In this document: in pieces, positions 47,441-58,583 of the stretch
Layout of the letters: every line of letters starts with the position of its first letter
Numbering within the stretch: the stretch's first letter is position 1
Assembly (NCBI GenBank): GCA_023055355.1
Contig: JALJCS010000022.1
Coordinates: forward strand, 11,291,501-11,355,500
DNA from: Agelaius tricolor
Lineage: Eukaryota > Chordata > Aves > Passeriformes > Icteridae
DNA length: 64,000 bases
Direction of reading: 5' to 3'
Program-made: the position numbers and the translations under genes
The notes under the pieces: generated by a model
What the model was told of the DNA's origin: nothing
Database searches by the model: none
The model's input: the letters and a program-made list of their open reading frames with translations, nothing else

Positions 47441-48362
47441 CTAATGCTCAATAAAACTGCACTTTCTCTGCAAAGAGGGGAGGAGGTGGTGCAGCCAGCA
47501 GCACTGAGGAGGGGCAGGGTGCCATTCCCAGTGCCACTCCTGGCTGGCACATCCCTCTCCATGCTCCTCTCTGCAGATCTGGTGTCTGAGGTGGAAATAC
47601 AGGAGTTCAGTATTTTGGGGAAACCCATCTGGGCAGCACCTTGGGCTGGGATGTGCCCCTGGGAAGGAGAATCCCCCCAGGCTGGGTACTGCAGATGGGG
47701 TCTCCATCATCAGAGGGGTCTGACAGGATCTTCCCAACTCCTCCTGCTCCCCCTCAACACCACCCTGTGTTTTTCCACCTTTTCCAAGCCACAACTTCCA
47801 TCCTTATTATTATTATTTTCCCACCCCGTTTGCCTTCCCAGCACCAGCCACGCTTCAGTGTGTACAGAAGGGACTCAGCAAACACCAAGGGGGGAAATGT
47901 CAGTTTGCTGCATCACTTGTTTTTCCCCAAATGTCATGTGGGGGTACAGGATTGCACACCACGACACAGCAGCAGCACCATGGCTATGGAGCTCTCCCAG
48001 CTCCTGCTGCAAACCTTTCCTTCCAGGGAGCCCTTTGCCATGGATACTTCAGACACCTGATGCAAGGGTTTTAGCATCCAAAAAATCAGGTTGGGGGCTG
48101 CACCTGGAGCCTGGCAGCTAGCAGGGATGCTGGAGAAGGAAAGCGAGGAGGCAGCATCAGTGCGGAAGGGAAGAACGCTCGGTGCCAGGAAAATCATTTG
48201 TCATGAGAGAAATACCTTTTAAAAGCTGTCTTCAGATTCAGCTCAGATGAAGGAAGCTGTTTTCTGAACAGGTAAAGGCAGGAAAGCAATTCTGAGGTTC
48301 TCTTTGCCAAGGGAGATATGCTTTAGAAGCAAAATTAACCCTTTCCTTTAGGTCAGCCTAAA
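47441..48362. other. GC-richer interval with a 225-codon open frame, not called as a gene
   Basis: The longest non-repeat open frame of the window is on the plus strand at 47444-48121 (225 codons). A second plus-strand frame (47641-48060, 139 codons) and a minus-strand frame (47441-47794, 117 codons) overlap it. The predicted protein is rich in Leu, Ser, Pro and Cys, shows no domain I recognise, and its AUG lies in an AT-rich stretch without promoter features. I consider it compositional. A (TTA)n-like run sits at 47805-47818. Confidence 0.4.
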
Positions 48363-48666
48363 AATCATAGAAACACAAAATCACAGATTGGCTTGGGTTG
48401 GAAGGGACCTTAGAGATCATGTACCTACAGCCCCCTGCCATGGGCAGGGACACCTTCCATCACACAAGGCTGCTCCAAGCCCTGTCCTTGGACAGTCCTG
48501 GTGCTCACAATCCCCCCAGGGATCCAGGGGCAGCCACAGCTGTGCCAGGGCCTCACCTCCCTCACAGGGAACAATTCCTTCCCAATATCTCATCTAAATC
48601 TACCCTCATCCAGCTTGAAGCCATTCCCCCTTGTCCTGTCACTACATGCCCTTGTGGAAAGTCCCT
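48363..48666 (-). mobile_element. CR1 LINE 3' fragment (antisense, ~300 bp)
   Basis: It opens with a three-part tail (ATCATAGAAACACAAAATCA), contains 'GGGTTGGAAGGGACCTTAGA', 'CTCATCTAAATCTACCC' and 'CTTGTCCTGTCACTACATG', and reaches 'CTTGTGGAAAGTCCC'. An extra stretch near 48495-48515 ('GTGCTCACAATCCCCCCAGG') is absent from its neighbours at 42.96 kb. It is one of the best-preserved copies. Confidence 0.93.
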
Positions 48667-49751
48667 GAGGAGAGCAACAAATGACAGCTAAAAAATAACC
48701 CTGGAAGCAACAGAAAGAATCTGCTTTGGGCACTGGCAGCACCAACTCACAGCTGCAGATCCAGAGATCCCAGTTTGACCTCTTCCCATGATAATGGAGC
48801 TGAATTACTGTAAAGGTTCTCTGAGCACACCCTCCTGCAGCATCCCTGTACAGGCAGCAGCCCCTGGGGACAGGAGCAGTAATTTGGAGCACTCAGGGAG
48901 TGCACAAGTGGAGCCTGGGGTAAAGATGCACAGATGCTGTTTTCAATTAACATTTTCTAAGTGCTGTTGAAAGCAGACTGAAGAGGTGCTGAAGTGACCA
49001 AGCCATGGTCCTGTTCCAGCCAGATGCAGCCAAAATCTTCTGAAGCTGACTCCAGAAAGGTGGGAAGAGCATCAAGACTGCATTTAGGTGCATTTAGGAT
49101 TCCTGTCCATTGGGACTCCCAAGGAAGTTCAAGTCTGATGCATCAGTGCCACAAGAGCTCCCACTAAGAGAAGGAATTAGATCACCACCAGCTCACCCAG
49201 AGCCAAACCCACGGTGGGACCAGCCCTGTGCAGGCTGCAGCCCAGCTCTCCCATGGATTCACTGCCTGTGGTTTGCCAGGATGCTCAGGCTTTCCTCACT
49301 TTCACAAATCACCCTTTCCATGGGCCCAGAGCTGCCAAGGGCACTCTGAGCACTGCAGACACTGCAGGCACACATCACAGATGACGGGAATGCCAGCAGC
49401 CTCCAGAGAGGCTCTGGGGACCAGACACTCTGCTCACTGCCCCTGTTACATTAAACATTTCAGAGGGACAGTAAAACTTGTTAACATACTGTCAGAAATA
49501 AAAAAAAATACCAGGAGAAAGAGGAAACTCCACACAACAAAATACCTGGAAGCCACCAAGGACTTTGGAATAAATCCACAGCTGATTCATAAGGACAACC
49601 CAGGACACAGCCTGGATTTTTTTTTTCATTATTTACCTGACCAGCAGCCTGGAAAACAGTGCTTCTGCCCTGGCAGCACCCGAGGACATGAGCTGATTTC
49701 TCGTGATCTGCCAGGCTGCAGGACCAGATGCTGTGGCTGCTTCTTCCTGGA
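48667..49751. other. Non-coding interval, no gene seen
   Basis: A 202-codon plus-strand frame (49228-49836) is open, but it crosses an A run and a T run and ends within a CR1 copy, so it is not a gene. Nothing else recognised. Confidence 0.5.
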
Positions 49752-49883
49752 AACATCCAAGGTCAGGCTGGACAGGGCTCTGAGCAACCTGACCCACTGC
49801 AAGGAGTCTGTGCTCATGGCAGGGGGTTGTGAGTAAATCACCTTTAAGGTCCCTTCCAACCTAAACCCCCCTGCGATGCTGTG
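49752..49883 (+). mobile_element. CR1 LINE 3' fragment (sense)
   Basis: About 130 bp: 'AACATCCAAGGTCAGGCTGG', 'GAGCAACCTGACCCACTGC' and 'TTTAAGGTCCCTTCCAACC'. The tail is eroded (CTGCGATGCTGTGA). Confidence 0.9.
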
Positions 49884-50972
49884 AGAGCCCCTGGTGCTCC
49901 CAACCTGCACATCCCACACTTGTCATGATTACAGCAGCAGCAGAAATGATGCAGTGGCCTCCTCTGCAAAGCCCTTTAATAACATTAATGTCTGTCAGGC
50001 CAGACTTTAAGTATTAACATATGGGGAGAAAAGCCAAATAACTTAATATTATTGTGTGTGCTTCTGAAATAACACTCCACAAGGCCTCTTATACTGAACA
50101 TTAAACCTGCTTAAAAGAAGACATTTGAGCAGAATCAATTATTTTGCAGTAATTCTTCACATTGAATGAGGCATTTTAAGTATATGTTGTCACAGCAGAA
50201 CTCTTCACATATTTAAAAGCACGTTTTCCATGAAATTTAGTTACAAAAACAATAATATGAATGTGAAATTATCCTTTATGCAGCAAAAGGCTTGAGAGCA
50301 AATCCTTCCCATGTCTGTAGACAGGAATATTCACAACATTATACCAAAGGTCCTACCAACACTTCATTATAAATTTCTCCCCTTATATTCAGGGAATTAG
50401 AAAAATCTCTGCCTAGAGGGGATTGTTTTCATAAACTCGGTGCACAGGGGTCTCAGTACAGGCAGGAATGTTTATGGAAAATCTGAGATTAGAACATTGC
50501 AAACTGACTGGTTTCAAGTTGCACACATGTAAATCTATAAATAGCACGGGAAACGTGTGTATGAAAAGGGAAGAAATAACACATTGTGCAAAAAAACCCA
50601 AGTTTGTCATTACAATGGAAAACGAACATTTATTTTTTTTTTCTATTTGACTAAAAATCTAATTTACTACCAAGCCATTCCATTCTGCTGCTGGATTGCC
50701 ACAAGTGTTATCTCCAGGAGCTTTTAATACCAGCTCGTGCTTGCAGCCCTAAGCAGGTTCTCTGCAGCAGGGGGGGTTTAACCCTGCCACTGGCTCCCCA
50801 GGAGCAGAGCTGGGACACTTCTCCTTGCTTTGGGACCACACCTTGGCACCCCAACAGCAGCTCCAGCACAGCCCAGCAACTGCAAAGCACATGGAAACAG
50901 CAAAACCCAGGTGTTAAAACGCTGTGCAGCACCCTGAGGTTCAGGCAGGAACCCCACAGTGCTGGGCTTGAT
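49884..50972. other. AT-rich non-coding interval
   Basis: 49970-50400 is AT-rich and repeat-free. A T run lies at 50631-50642. GC rises from 50740 toward the minisatellite. No gene recognised. Confidence 0.45.
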
Positions 50973-51292
50973 CCTAAAATCCCAGAAATGGGCACTGGCA
51001 GGGGGTGACACTCTGGGGACATGGCCATAGGACACACACGCCCCCTAAAATCCCAGAAATGGCACTGGGAAGGGGTGACACTCTGGGGACATGGCCATAG
51101 GACACACACAGCTCCTAAAATCCCAGAAATGGGACTGGGAAGGGGTGACACTCTGGGGACATGGCCATAGGACACACACAGCTCCTAAAATCCCAGAAAT
51201 GGGACTGGGAGAGGGTGACACTCTGGGGACATGGCCATAGGACACACACAGCTCCTAAAATCCCAGAAATGGGCACTGGGAGGGGGTGACAC
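50973..51292 (+). repeat. 70-bp minisatellite, about 4.6 copies
   Basis: Units start with CCTAAAATCCCAGAAATGG at 50973, 51044, 51114, 51184 and 51254; periods are 71, 70, 70 and 70, and the last unit is cut at about 51292. Each contains GGGGTGACACTCTGGGGACA and TGGCCATAGGACACACA. Inner units are nearly identical, while the first and last differ most, as expected for unequal exchange. A single related unit, about 93% identical over 54 bp, lies inside the LTR at 54341-54394. The minus-strand frames across it are repeat-derived. Confidence 0.95.
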
Positions 51293-52487
51293 CTGAGTAC
51301 AGCAACTGCAAGACCTGCCCTGACAAGGGACAAAAGAGTATTTTGATGACCATAGGGTTATCAAAAGCTTGAAAGACAGCAATTACATCAGATGGATAAA
51401 ATATATACTGCGACATCAAAATGAAACTAAAAATTAAATTAAAATTATTTTAATTTAGCTGACTCAGTTGGGATAATCCTACCCTCTGCAGCATTAGGGC
51501 TTTGGCCAGTGAGGCACTGCAATCTCCTGAAATCTTATTAACTCAGCTAACTGCACTTTGCCTCCACTTTCTTCTAATTTTAGACTGAAACTCTCTACAG
51601 CAGAGCCCATGCAGGGCGAAAACAAATTTTAAACATTACGCTTTGCTGAAATGTACTGCAAGTATATTTTCTTTTGAAAGAGGCAGGGTGGATCATTTGA
51701 CTGAAGTTCTCAGGATGTTAATATTTGAGGGCAAGCTCTGCTTTTGCAGTTCCAAGGGAAGGGGACAGCAAGGGAAGGCAGCACTGCTGGTACCACAGAG
51801 CTCCTCAGAAATTCCTGCTGACACGGCTTCCTCTTCATCTCTGTCTCATATCAAGTTAGTAGTCAATGTGTTATTTTAACAGCATGACAACAACTATACA
51901 GAATGTCAAATAGTTACCTTTTATCTGGAATTTTATTCCTGCCATATATTTCAATGGAAATATACAACTTAATGTTGCAACATATTTCACGGTGGAATGG
52001 GTAATAAAAAAACTATAGACTGTGCATTTCCCATACAACATAGAGGAGGGATACACTGAAAATCTCTACTTCTTGCTACTCTTTGTTGTCCAAAACCTCC
52101 ACACCAATCTACTGTGTCTGAACTATAAACGTCACTATTTTCAAGGCTTTTATTTTTATCTTTTTAACGAAGCAAAATATAAATACAAAATACGCTCTGA
52201 ATCCATCTGGCCAGCCTCAGTTCCAGTTCCAGACTGATGTAAGGACAGAGACAGAGGACAAACCCTTCAGACCACACTCTGACCCCAGCCTGGTGCCCCT
52301 CACCCTGGAGGGAGGTGCTTTCAGAACCCCAGGGAAGGACAAAATCAGCATCAGGAAATTTTACACCAGCAGGTGCAAAGCAAAACCCCTCTCTCATCTC
52401 CTGCACCATTCTGGTATAATATATAAAATATATATTGTGCTGGGGGTGCACTCAGGAGCAGCTTCTGGAATCTCAAAAAACACACAC
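51293..52487. other. AT-rich non-coding interval
   Basis: No gene recognised. An AT run (TATAATATATAAAATATATA) lies at 52416-52435. 51400-51470 and 51880-52020 are AT-rich and repeat-free. Confidence 0.45.
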
Positions 52488-52630
52488 AGAATCACAGCAG
52501 AGTTTGGGCTGGAAGGGATCTTTAAATGCTGTTTAGTCCAGCCCATCCTGCAGTGAGCAGGGACATCTTCAACCAGACCAAGCTGCTCCCTGCCCATCCA
52601 TCCTGGCCTTGGACACCTGGAGGGATGAGG
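52488..52630 (-). mobile_element. CR1 LINE 3' fragment (antisense)
   Basis: About 140 bp: AGAATCACAGCAGAGTTTGG, 'GGCTGGAAGGGATCTTTAAA', 'GCAGGGACATCTTCAACC' and 'CCTTGGACACCTGGAGGGATG'. The block variant 'TCCAGCCCATCCTGC' is unusual among the copies here. Confidence 0.88.
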
Positions 52631-52847
52631 TGTCAAATGTCTCCCCCTGTCTGACATGTTTTTAGTAATGCTTTCAGTAAACTGAAAGTTCCCCTGTATC
52701 TTCAGAGAGATAAATTTTCCCTTCTAAGTGAACTACAGACCAGGAAAGAAATATTCCCTGTCATTTTCCATACAGATGACAGCTGGCTAATTAGTGAAAT
52801 TATAGCTTTGTCAATATCACTTCATTTGCTCAACCCCTCTTGCTATT
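52631..52847. other. Non-coding spacer
   Basis: Unique AT-rich sequence; nothing recognised. Confidence 0.5.
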
Positions 52848-52888
52848 AAAAAAAAAAAAAAAAGAAGAAAAAAAAAAAAAGAGAGAGA
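52848..52888 (+). repeat. Poly-A / purine simple repeat
   Basis: Sixteen A, then GAAG, an A run of 13 and (GA)4. It is a pure purine tract of 41 bp on the plus strand, with no retroposed gene upstream that I can recognise. Confidence 0.9.
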
Positions 52889-53967
52889 TCTGAAAGATGC
52901 AAACTCTTTCACATATTTGTGTTTACCCAAGAAAAGTGTCCCTTCTCAAGGGAGGCCTGCTGGGCAGAGCTGTGACAGCCACAACAGCCACATGGAGCAG
53001 TCTCCAGGACTCATTTACAACTCTCATTTAAGGTCCCCTGGCTTGGCCATGTCCTACATGAATAATTACAGACAAATACACTGCTGGAGCACGAGGAGGA
53101 CACAGAAGTTTTAGGTGTTGAGAACATGAGGTATCTTAGGTGAATGATGCTCAGCAATTTTTCCTGCTGGAGGACGGATTTACCTGAGGACCATCAGGCT
53201 TCTGAGCTTTCCCCTCCAGCACCCATGCTGAGTGTACTTGCTCTGCCCTGTGCACCTTCCAGAGTACACAGGAATGTACCAAATAAACCACCAGACTCTG
53301 CCTTCTGGTGTATCCCAAGGTTTTATGTCAGGCTAGGTCTGCCCTCCAGCAGGGCCTGCCTGGCAGTGGTGCACAGCCTCAGAGCTGCAATAACTCCCAG
53401 GGCTGTGACTTTTCCCTGACCAGTGAACAGTTAAGCCAGAATCACTACCTGTAGTTCTTGATGAGGTCAAAAAATGAAAAAATGGAAGAGGATGGTACCA
53501 CTGGAGCTGTATAAACCCAGACAGTGCTCCCGTGTCCCAGCAAAGTGCTCCCCTGCAGCTCAGGACTCGGCAGAGGAGCCTGCAGGACCTGCTCTGACCC
53601 CCACCAGAGGAGGTTCCCAAAAACATGACCACACTCTGAGCTCCCTCTGGGCTTTCAGAACCTGCACAGCAGCCTCCAGCTCACCCAGGGGCTACCTGGG
53701 CACAGCAGCAACACAACAGGGCATCCTCAAAGGACTGCCAAGCCCTGCTCTATTCACACCAGGAACAACCTGGTCCCATCCTTTTCTGGGCCAGGCATGA
53801 GCTCAGCATCTGTACCTGCCCAGCAAACCCACACAGCCTGCAGACATGAAAACAGGAACAAAGCAAAATCCCTGAATTCCCTGTTTTTGTTTGTTGACAC
53901 TGATTCCTCTTCAACTGCTTCCTCTGCCAGCAGGAAAGCCCAAGGCACTGGATGCCCATCCATCCTG
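52889..53967. other. Non-coding interval, no gene seen
   Basis: GC-richer unique sequence with frames of 99-160 codons on both strands at 53333-54236, overlapping each other and without recognisable domains. Confidence 0.5.
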
Positions 53968-54023
53968 AGCTGGGTGACACCAGCTGGGTGACACCAGCTG
54001 GGTGACACACAGCTGGTGACAGC
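53968..54023 (+). repeat. 14-bp tandem repeat, 4 copies
   Basis: AGCTGGGTGACACC at 53968 and 53982, AGCTGGGTGACACA at 53996 and a shortened AGCTGGTGAC at 54011. It is a small, recent-looking array with no known family. Confidence 0.85.
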
Positions 54024-54203
54024 AGGCTGGGACAACAGTCCCCCCCTTTTGTTTTGTTTTTGCCCAGGATTTGTGCTCCAGGTCCCTCCTTGAGAAGCAG
54101 CCCTGGAAGCACCAGGATGCTCCCCCAGCCCAGGGGGCTCTGCTGGCAGGGGCAGAGATGAGCAGGGTATTGAATTTGCAGGGTCCCCAGACAAAGGAAG
54201 GAA

Positions 54204-54691
54204 TGATGAATCTGACTCCACGTTCTTGGGAGGCAAATTTATTATTTTATGATGCTATACTATATAAAAGAATATTAAACTAAACTATACTAAAGAATAC
54301 AGAAATGATACTTACAGAAGTAGAAGGACACACACCTACCATCCCAAAAATGGGCATTGGGAGGGGGTGACACTCTGGGGACGTGTCCATAGGAGGGAGG
54401 AGGGGAGACACCCCTCCTACAGAAGGCTAAAAAGATAATAATGAAAACTCATGACTCTTTCCAGAGCCTCGACACAGTTTGGCTCTGATTGGCCAAAGGG
54501 TGAAAACAACTTACATGAAACCAATGAAACAATCACCTGTGAGTAAACAACCTCCAAACACATTCCACACGAGCAAAACACAGGAGAAGCAAATCAGATA
54601 ATTATTGTTTTCCTTTTTCTCTGAGGCTTCTCAGCTTCCCCGGAGAGAAATACTGGGCGAAGGGATTTTTCCAGAAAATATGACAGTGACA
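54204..54691 (-). mobile_element. Solo LTR of an endogenous retrovirus (antisense), with an internal insert
   Basis: Read on the minus strand, the element starts with TGTCACTGTCATATTTTC and ends with GATTCATCA, the TG...CA ends of retroviral LTRs. An AATAAA lies about 40 bp before that end (plus-strand TTTATT near 54239), which fits LTR layout. It resembles a widespread songbird ERV LTR. No viral coding sequence is present. Relative to the family as I remember it, the block 54321-54425 looks inserted and contains one minisatellite unit. I could not find matching target duplications, so the ends are approximate. Confidence 0.65.
54321..54425. repeat. 105-bp insert in the LTR with a minisatellite unit, flanked by an 8-bp direct repeat
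   Basis: TACAGAAG occurs at 54313-54320 and again at 54418-54425; the DNA between them is unlike the surrounding AT-rich LTR. Within it, 54341-54394 matches the 70-bp minisatellite unit at 51 kb with about four differences in 54 bp. The rest is purine-rich (GGAGGGAGGAGGGGAGACACC). It may be a captured unit or an internal expansion that the LTR family carries. Confidence 0.6.
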
Positions 54692-54841
54692 GCAGGGAGC
54701 AGCTCCAGAGATCTCCAGCACAGCCTGGGCAGCATCCTGCTCCTCACCCTGCTCCTGCCAGCAGCCAGAGCCCCTCATCTCCTGGAGACCTACTGCAAGA
54801 TCTGCCCTTGACACAGATGCTGTGAAAGCTGGAGTGACCAC

Positions 54842-54869
54842 ATCAAAAAGTACAAGTCTTCATGTAGAG
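54842..54869 (+). repeat. Left arm of a 28-bp inverted pair
   Basis: ATCAAAAAGTACAAGTCTTC and the following ATGTAGAG match the reverse complement of 55729-55756 at 27 of 28 positions. Weaker similarity extends about 13 bp upstream (GCTGG) and a few tens of bases downstream with gaps. The arms are about 0.86 kb apart. They could be terminal repeats of an old DNA transposon or two opposed copies of an unnamed repeat. Confidence 0.6.
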
Positions 54870-55728
54870 TTGGAGATGGAGATGGAGAGAGCACCGCATC
54901 CCACAGCTCCTCCTTTTCCCCGGGAGAAGCTTTGGCCCAGCAGCTTCATCACTTTGGTTCACCATGATAACCATGGACAAGAGGACACAAGAGGACATCA
55001 CCAGCAGCACTCCCACCACACCAGCTCCTCTGTGGGAGCTGCTCCCTCCACCCTGGAAAAACCCATCCAAGCCCTCAGCTCTGCTAATCAGGGCAGGATG
55101 GCAACCCCAGCTGGATGTGGCAGAGCCAACAAGAAGCCAAAGGCTATTTTGGAAGGCTCTGAAAAACTGCTGAGCGGTGATTTATTCAAGAGATTCATCA
55201 GTTCACCAACTTTCCGAGGCTTCGGAGATGGTATAAATGTAACAAGTGAGTCTCTTGCATGAATAAAAAATTACGTTTTACATAAATTAAATATATAATT
55301 TGATTAAACATGTTTATGTCTCGGCAGTGACATTTAGAATAGGAAGTATTCATTTTCTGTTTTGAAAGGAAAAAACTCTTTCAAATGTAATTTGAAGCTG
55401 TCAAACCAATCTTCTTTACAGATCTTTTAAATGTCACATACCTTCGAAAGGGGATGGCAGATTCCTTTTAAATATGCAATTGCAAACAGTCCAAGGAAAA
55501 TCAAGAATTTATTAAAATGTGCTACTGACATTTATACTGATTAGGTATAGCCCTTTCCTCACTCCCTTTCGATAGACTCCCCTACAAAAGATGTGTCACA
55601 ACAGCTCCCATTAACTCTGTGCTCACTCTAATTCCCCAGCACACAACCAGCCCTTCCCAACCAGCAAAATCCAGCTGCAGGAGAAGAACCTCCTCTTCTC
55701 TAGGGGCAATAATATGGATTTGTGCTCC
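54870..55728. other. DNA between the inverted arms
   Basis: A 146-codon plus-strand frame (54822-55262) starts just before the left arm. It has a His-rich segment but no domain I recognise. 55260-55540 is AT-rich and repeat-free (for example AATTTGATTAAACATG). No transposase-like frame is visible. Confidence 0.45.
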
Positions 55729-55756
55729 CTCTACATGAAGAGTTGTACTTTTTGAT
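55729..55756 (-). repeat. Right arm of the 28-bp inverted pair
   Basis: CTCTACATGAAGAGTTGTAC followed by TTTTTGAT is the reverse complement of the left arm with one difference. A 75-codon minus-strand frame runs through it, giving a peptide start (Ser-Lys-Ser-Thr-x-Leu-His-Val-Glu) that is also seen in the plus-strand frame at the left arm. Confidence 0.6.
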
Positions 55757-58408
55757 GATTTCTTACCAGCATGCCTGAAATTTATAACCAAAAATATTAA
55801 CTGCACTTACTTTAAATCAAGTGCAGCACTACCCCTAATGGCTTTAAATGGGAGAGTGTGTTAATCACACACATAAAGAAAACCCACTGCAACTCATTTC
55901 CAACAACTTTACAGGAGCAACCTGTATGTTTTGTTTTATAGTCACAATATCTATCCTTATATTATTCATTATTTACCCCACCTAGAATGCATTTCTGGAC
56001 TGGTTTTCCTTTCCCTTTTCTACCAGTGAATGACCAAGTGCAGCAATGATGGCAGCTCCCATTCCCAGTTGCTCCCCACTGACATATTGGACATTTTAGG
56101 GTCATTTTATTTTTTTTTTTAAGACAAAGAATTTAATGATTATTTCTTCCCCTCTGTCATCAGGTCAGTGAAGTGCACAGGCATAACTCTCATTAGCATT
56201 AATGGAAATCTCCACTGTAAATTCTCCCCCGTGAAGCAACATTAAAAGCAAGGCCATCCTGACCAAGCATATTCAAACTGGAAAATAAAATATACCTCCC
56301 ATTTCTTGCTGCCTCCAAAGGGAAAATGTAATGGAGAGCAGGAGATTAAGCTACAATTCCTGTATCAAATCTTCCTTGTACTCTCTAATTACTCAACACA
56401 ACATACACAATAGTTACTCCTTAATGACCAGAATTTGTTGCACGTTATTGAAAGATTTTATTTTAATGTTCTCTCAACTTTCTGGTGCATAACACAGACA
56501 ATTACAGCACAGCCACTGCGACATAAATCACAATCACCACCAAATCTGGCTGTCTTCAAGCTTATACCCAGTACTTAAAAATCCTCCAATACCTACCCAT
56601 CCACCATGGAAAAAACCACACTGGTGGGTTCAGCTTGTGAGGGGGAACAAAGTCACTTTCCACCAGTGCCCTCCTTCCCTCCACCAGCCACTGCAAAGGG
56701 TGACCAAGATTTCTGGGGATTCCCAAAGATGAGCTGTGGAACTAGTGACATAAATATCAATACCCAATCCCTCGGTGAGCAGCTGCTCTCTGCTTCATGG
56801 CTCTGTCAATACCTTCTGCTGACACAACACTGATGATCAGTGTCAGAAACACTCCTTAAACACAGCCAGGGAAAGCTGAACTCTGTAGGAAAGCACATCC
56901 ATTTTCATGGGTTTCTCAACTGTGAGAAGCTGCCCCTCAGAGCTCCTCCATGGCTCCCCTAAACCACATCTCCTGCAGAACCCAGGAGAGCTGGGCCACC
57001 AGAGGAGATCCTGCCTGACCCCGACCACACCTGGACAAACTCACACCCCATGGGCAAGCTCATTTCTGCACTGAGCCCCTTGAAGGACACAGCATCACTT
57101 CCCAGGTGAGGGCACTCAGCAGCTTCTATATCCCATCCAAACCACTTTTCCTGCCCCCACAAAAAACCAAGGAATCTTTTGGCTAGCTGAGGCAGTGTTA
57201 TTCTCATTCCTTGCACTTGGCAAGTGGTCCTTGACCAACACTCATCCGCAGGGTAGCCATAGCAAGGAATTTGTGCTGTGTCTGCTTCTCAGCACACCCA
57301 GCTGCTTTTATTCATGGTAACACACAAACACAAGAACAACCAAACAGCTGAGGTGTAAATGGGACCAGCTCAGCATTGGTTGTGTCCATCCCCCTTGGTT
57401 TGTGGAGTCCAGTCCCACCAATCCCTTTGGATTGCTGGGGACCACAAGAGTTAAGCTTTCTTAATGCTTAAATCAACTTCAGCCACTCCACACCACCTTC
57501 CAAACCTCCATAAAGTCTTCCTATAGGTTTTGTCCATAAAAATGACTTGTCTGGTCTTCAGGCAGGACTCCCTTCCTTTTCCAAGGAATGAGTGGAGGGA
57601 CCAACCACCAAACCCTGAAATGCAGCATCTGCAGGCAGGCCATTCCCCTCAGGAGAGCACCTTCAGCCCATGACTGGCAGCCTTGGGAGACGCCAGCAGG
57701 CTGCTTTCTGTCTGTCATTTCTGTCTGGCATTTTCCCCAAGCTCTGCCAGTGCAGGACATGTGCCACTTTTCCAGTGCCACCTGGAAAAGGCAGGAGATC
57801 TGCCCGGTGGGCTTCCCAAAAGCACAGCCAGTCTGATCCACATCTGAGCTACTCTGGAGCAGTTTTGGAGCCTGCCAGCAGCTGGTGTAGATCAGCATCA
57901 GCCCAGCAGCGTGGCAGGGAGCTGAGCCTGGCCTCCCATCCCTGCAGGAGCATCCCTGATCTCCTCTGACAGAATCAGCACACTCGTCACCAGCCTTCTC
58001 CTGAGCCAGAGCAGGAGGTTGGCCTTTATTTCCACTTTACTGCACCCTGCTGACCCAGGACACCACTTAAAAACACCAAGGATGGAGTGACAAGATTTAA
58101 CAGTCAAGTGATAACCACACTGGGTGCTAAAAGCCTCCTTGGGAAGGCTCTGCTCTGCCATGAGAGCAACACAACACAGACACATCTCGGGAGAGCAGCC
58201 CATAGAGGGGCCAGACCAACCCCATGCCTGCTGTGACAGCAGCAGGAGACCCACTGACCCCTCTCAGGCTGCCTTCTGGGAATTCCCAGCAGGAGCTTTC
58301 CAATGACAAATGCAAAGCCCCCTCTGCAAGAGTCGGCCCTGTCCACACCTGTGTCCACTTCCAAGCAGCTCCTTCACTCCTTGAGGGCTTCCTAAGCCAG
58401 CAGACCCA
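55757..58408. other. Non-coding interval, no gene seen
   Basis: 55790-56480 is AT-rich, repeat-free and motif-dense (for example CTCATTAGCATTAATGG), a weak regulatory candidate. 56600-58400 is GC-richer with short overlapping frames on both strands and no recognisable product. Confidence 0.45.
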
Positions 58409-58470
58409 CAGAATCACAGAATAAGGAGGTTGGGAGAGACCTCTAAGATCATCAAGTCCAACCACAGTGA
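58409..58470 (-). mobile_element. Short old CR1 3' fragment (antisense)
   Basis: CAGAATCACAGAATAAGGAG, then 'GGTTGGGAGAGACCTCTAAG' and 'ATCATCAAGTCCAACC'. The 'TCTAAGATCATCAAGTCC' variant groups it with the copy at 37855. Only about 60 bp remain. Confidence 0.8.
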
Positions 58471-58583
58471 ATAGCACCAGCAGTTCTCAGTACTGGGTGT
58501 CCAGCACAGACACCATTCCTCCCTCCTGGATCATGCTGCTTGCTTGATCTGTGGAAGCAGGAATGGGAGAAGCAGCCAGGGAA
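58471..58583. other. Spacer before the 51-bp array
   Basis: Unique sequence; nothing recognised. Confidence 0.5.
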
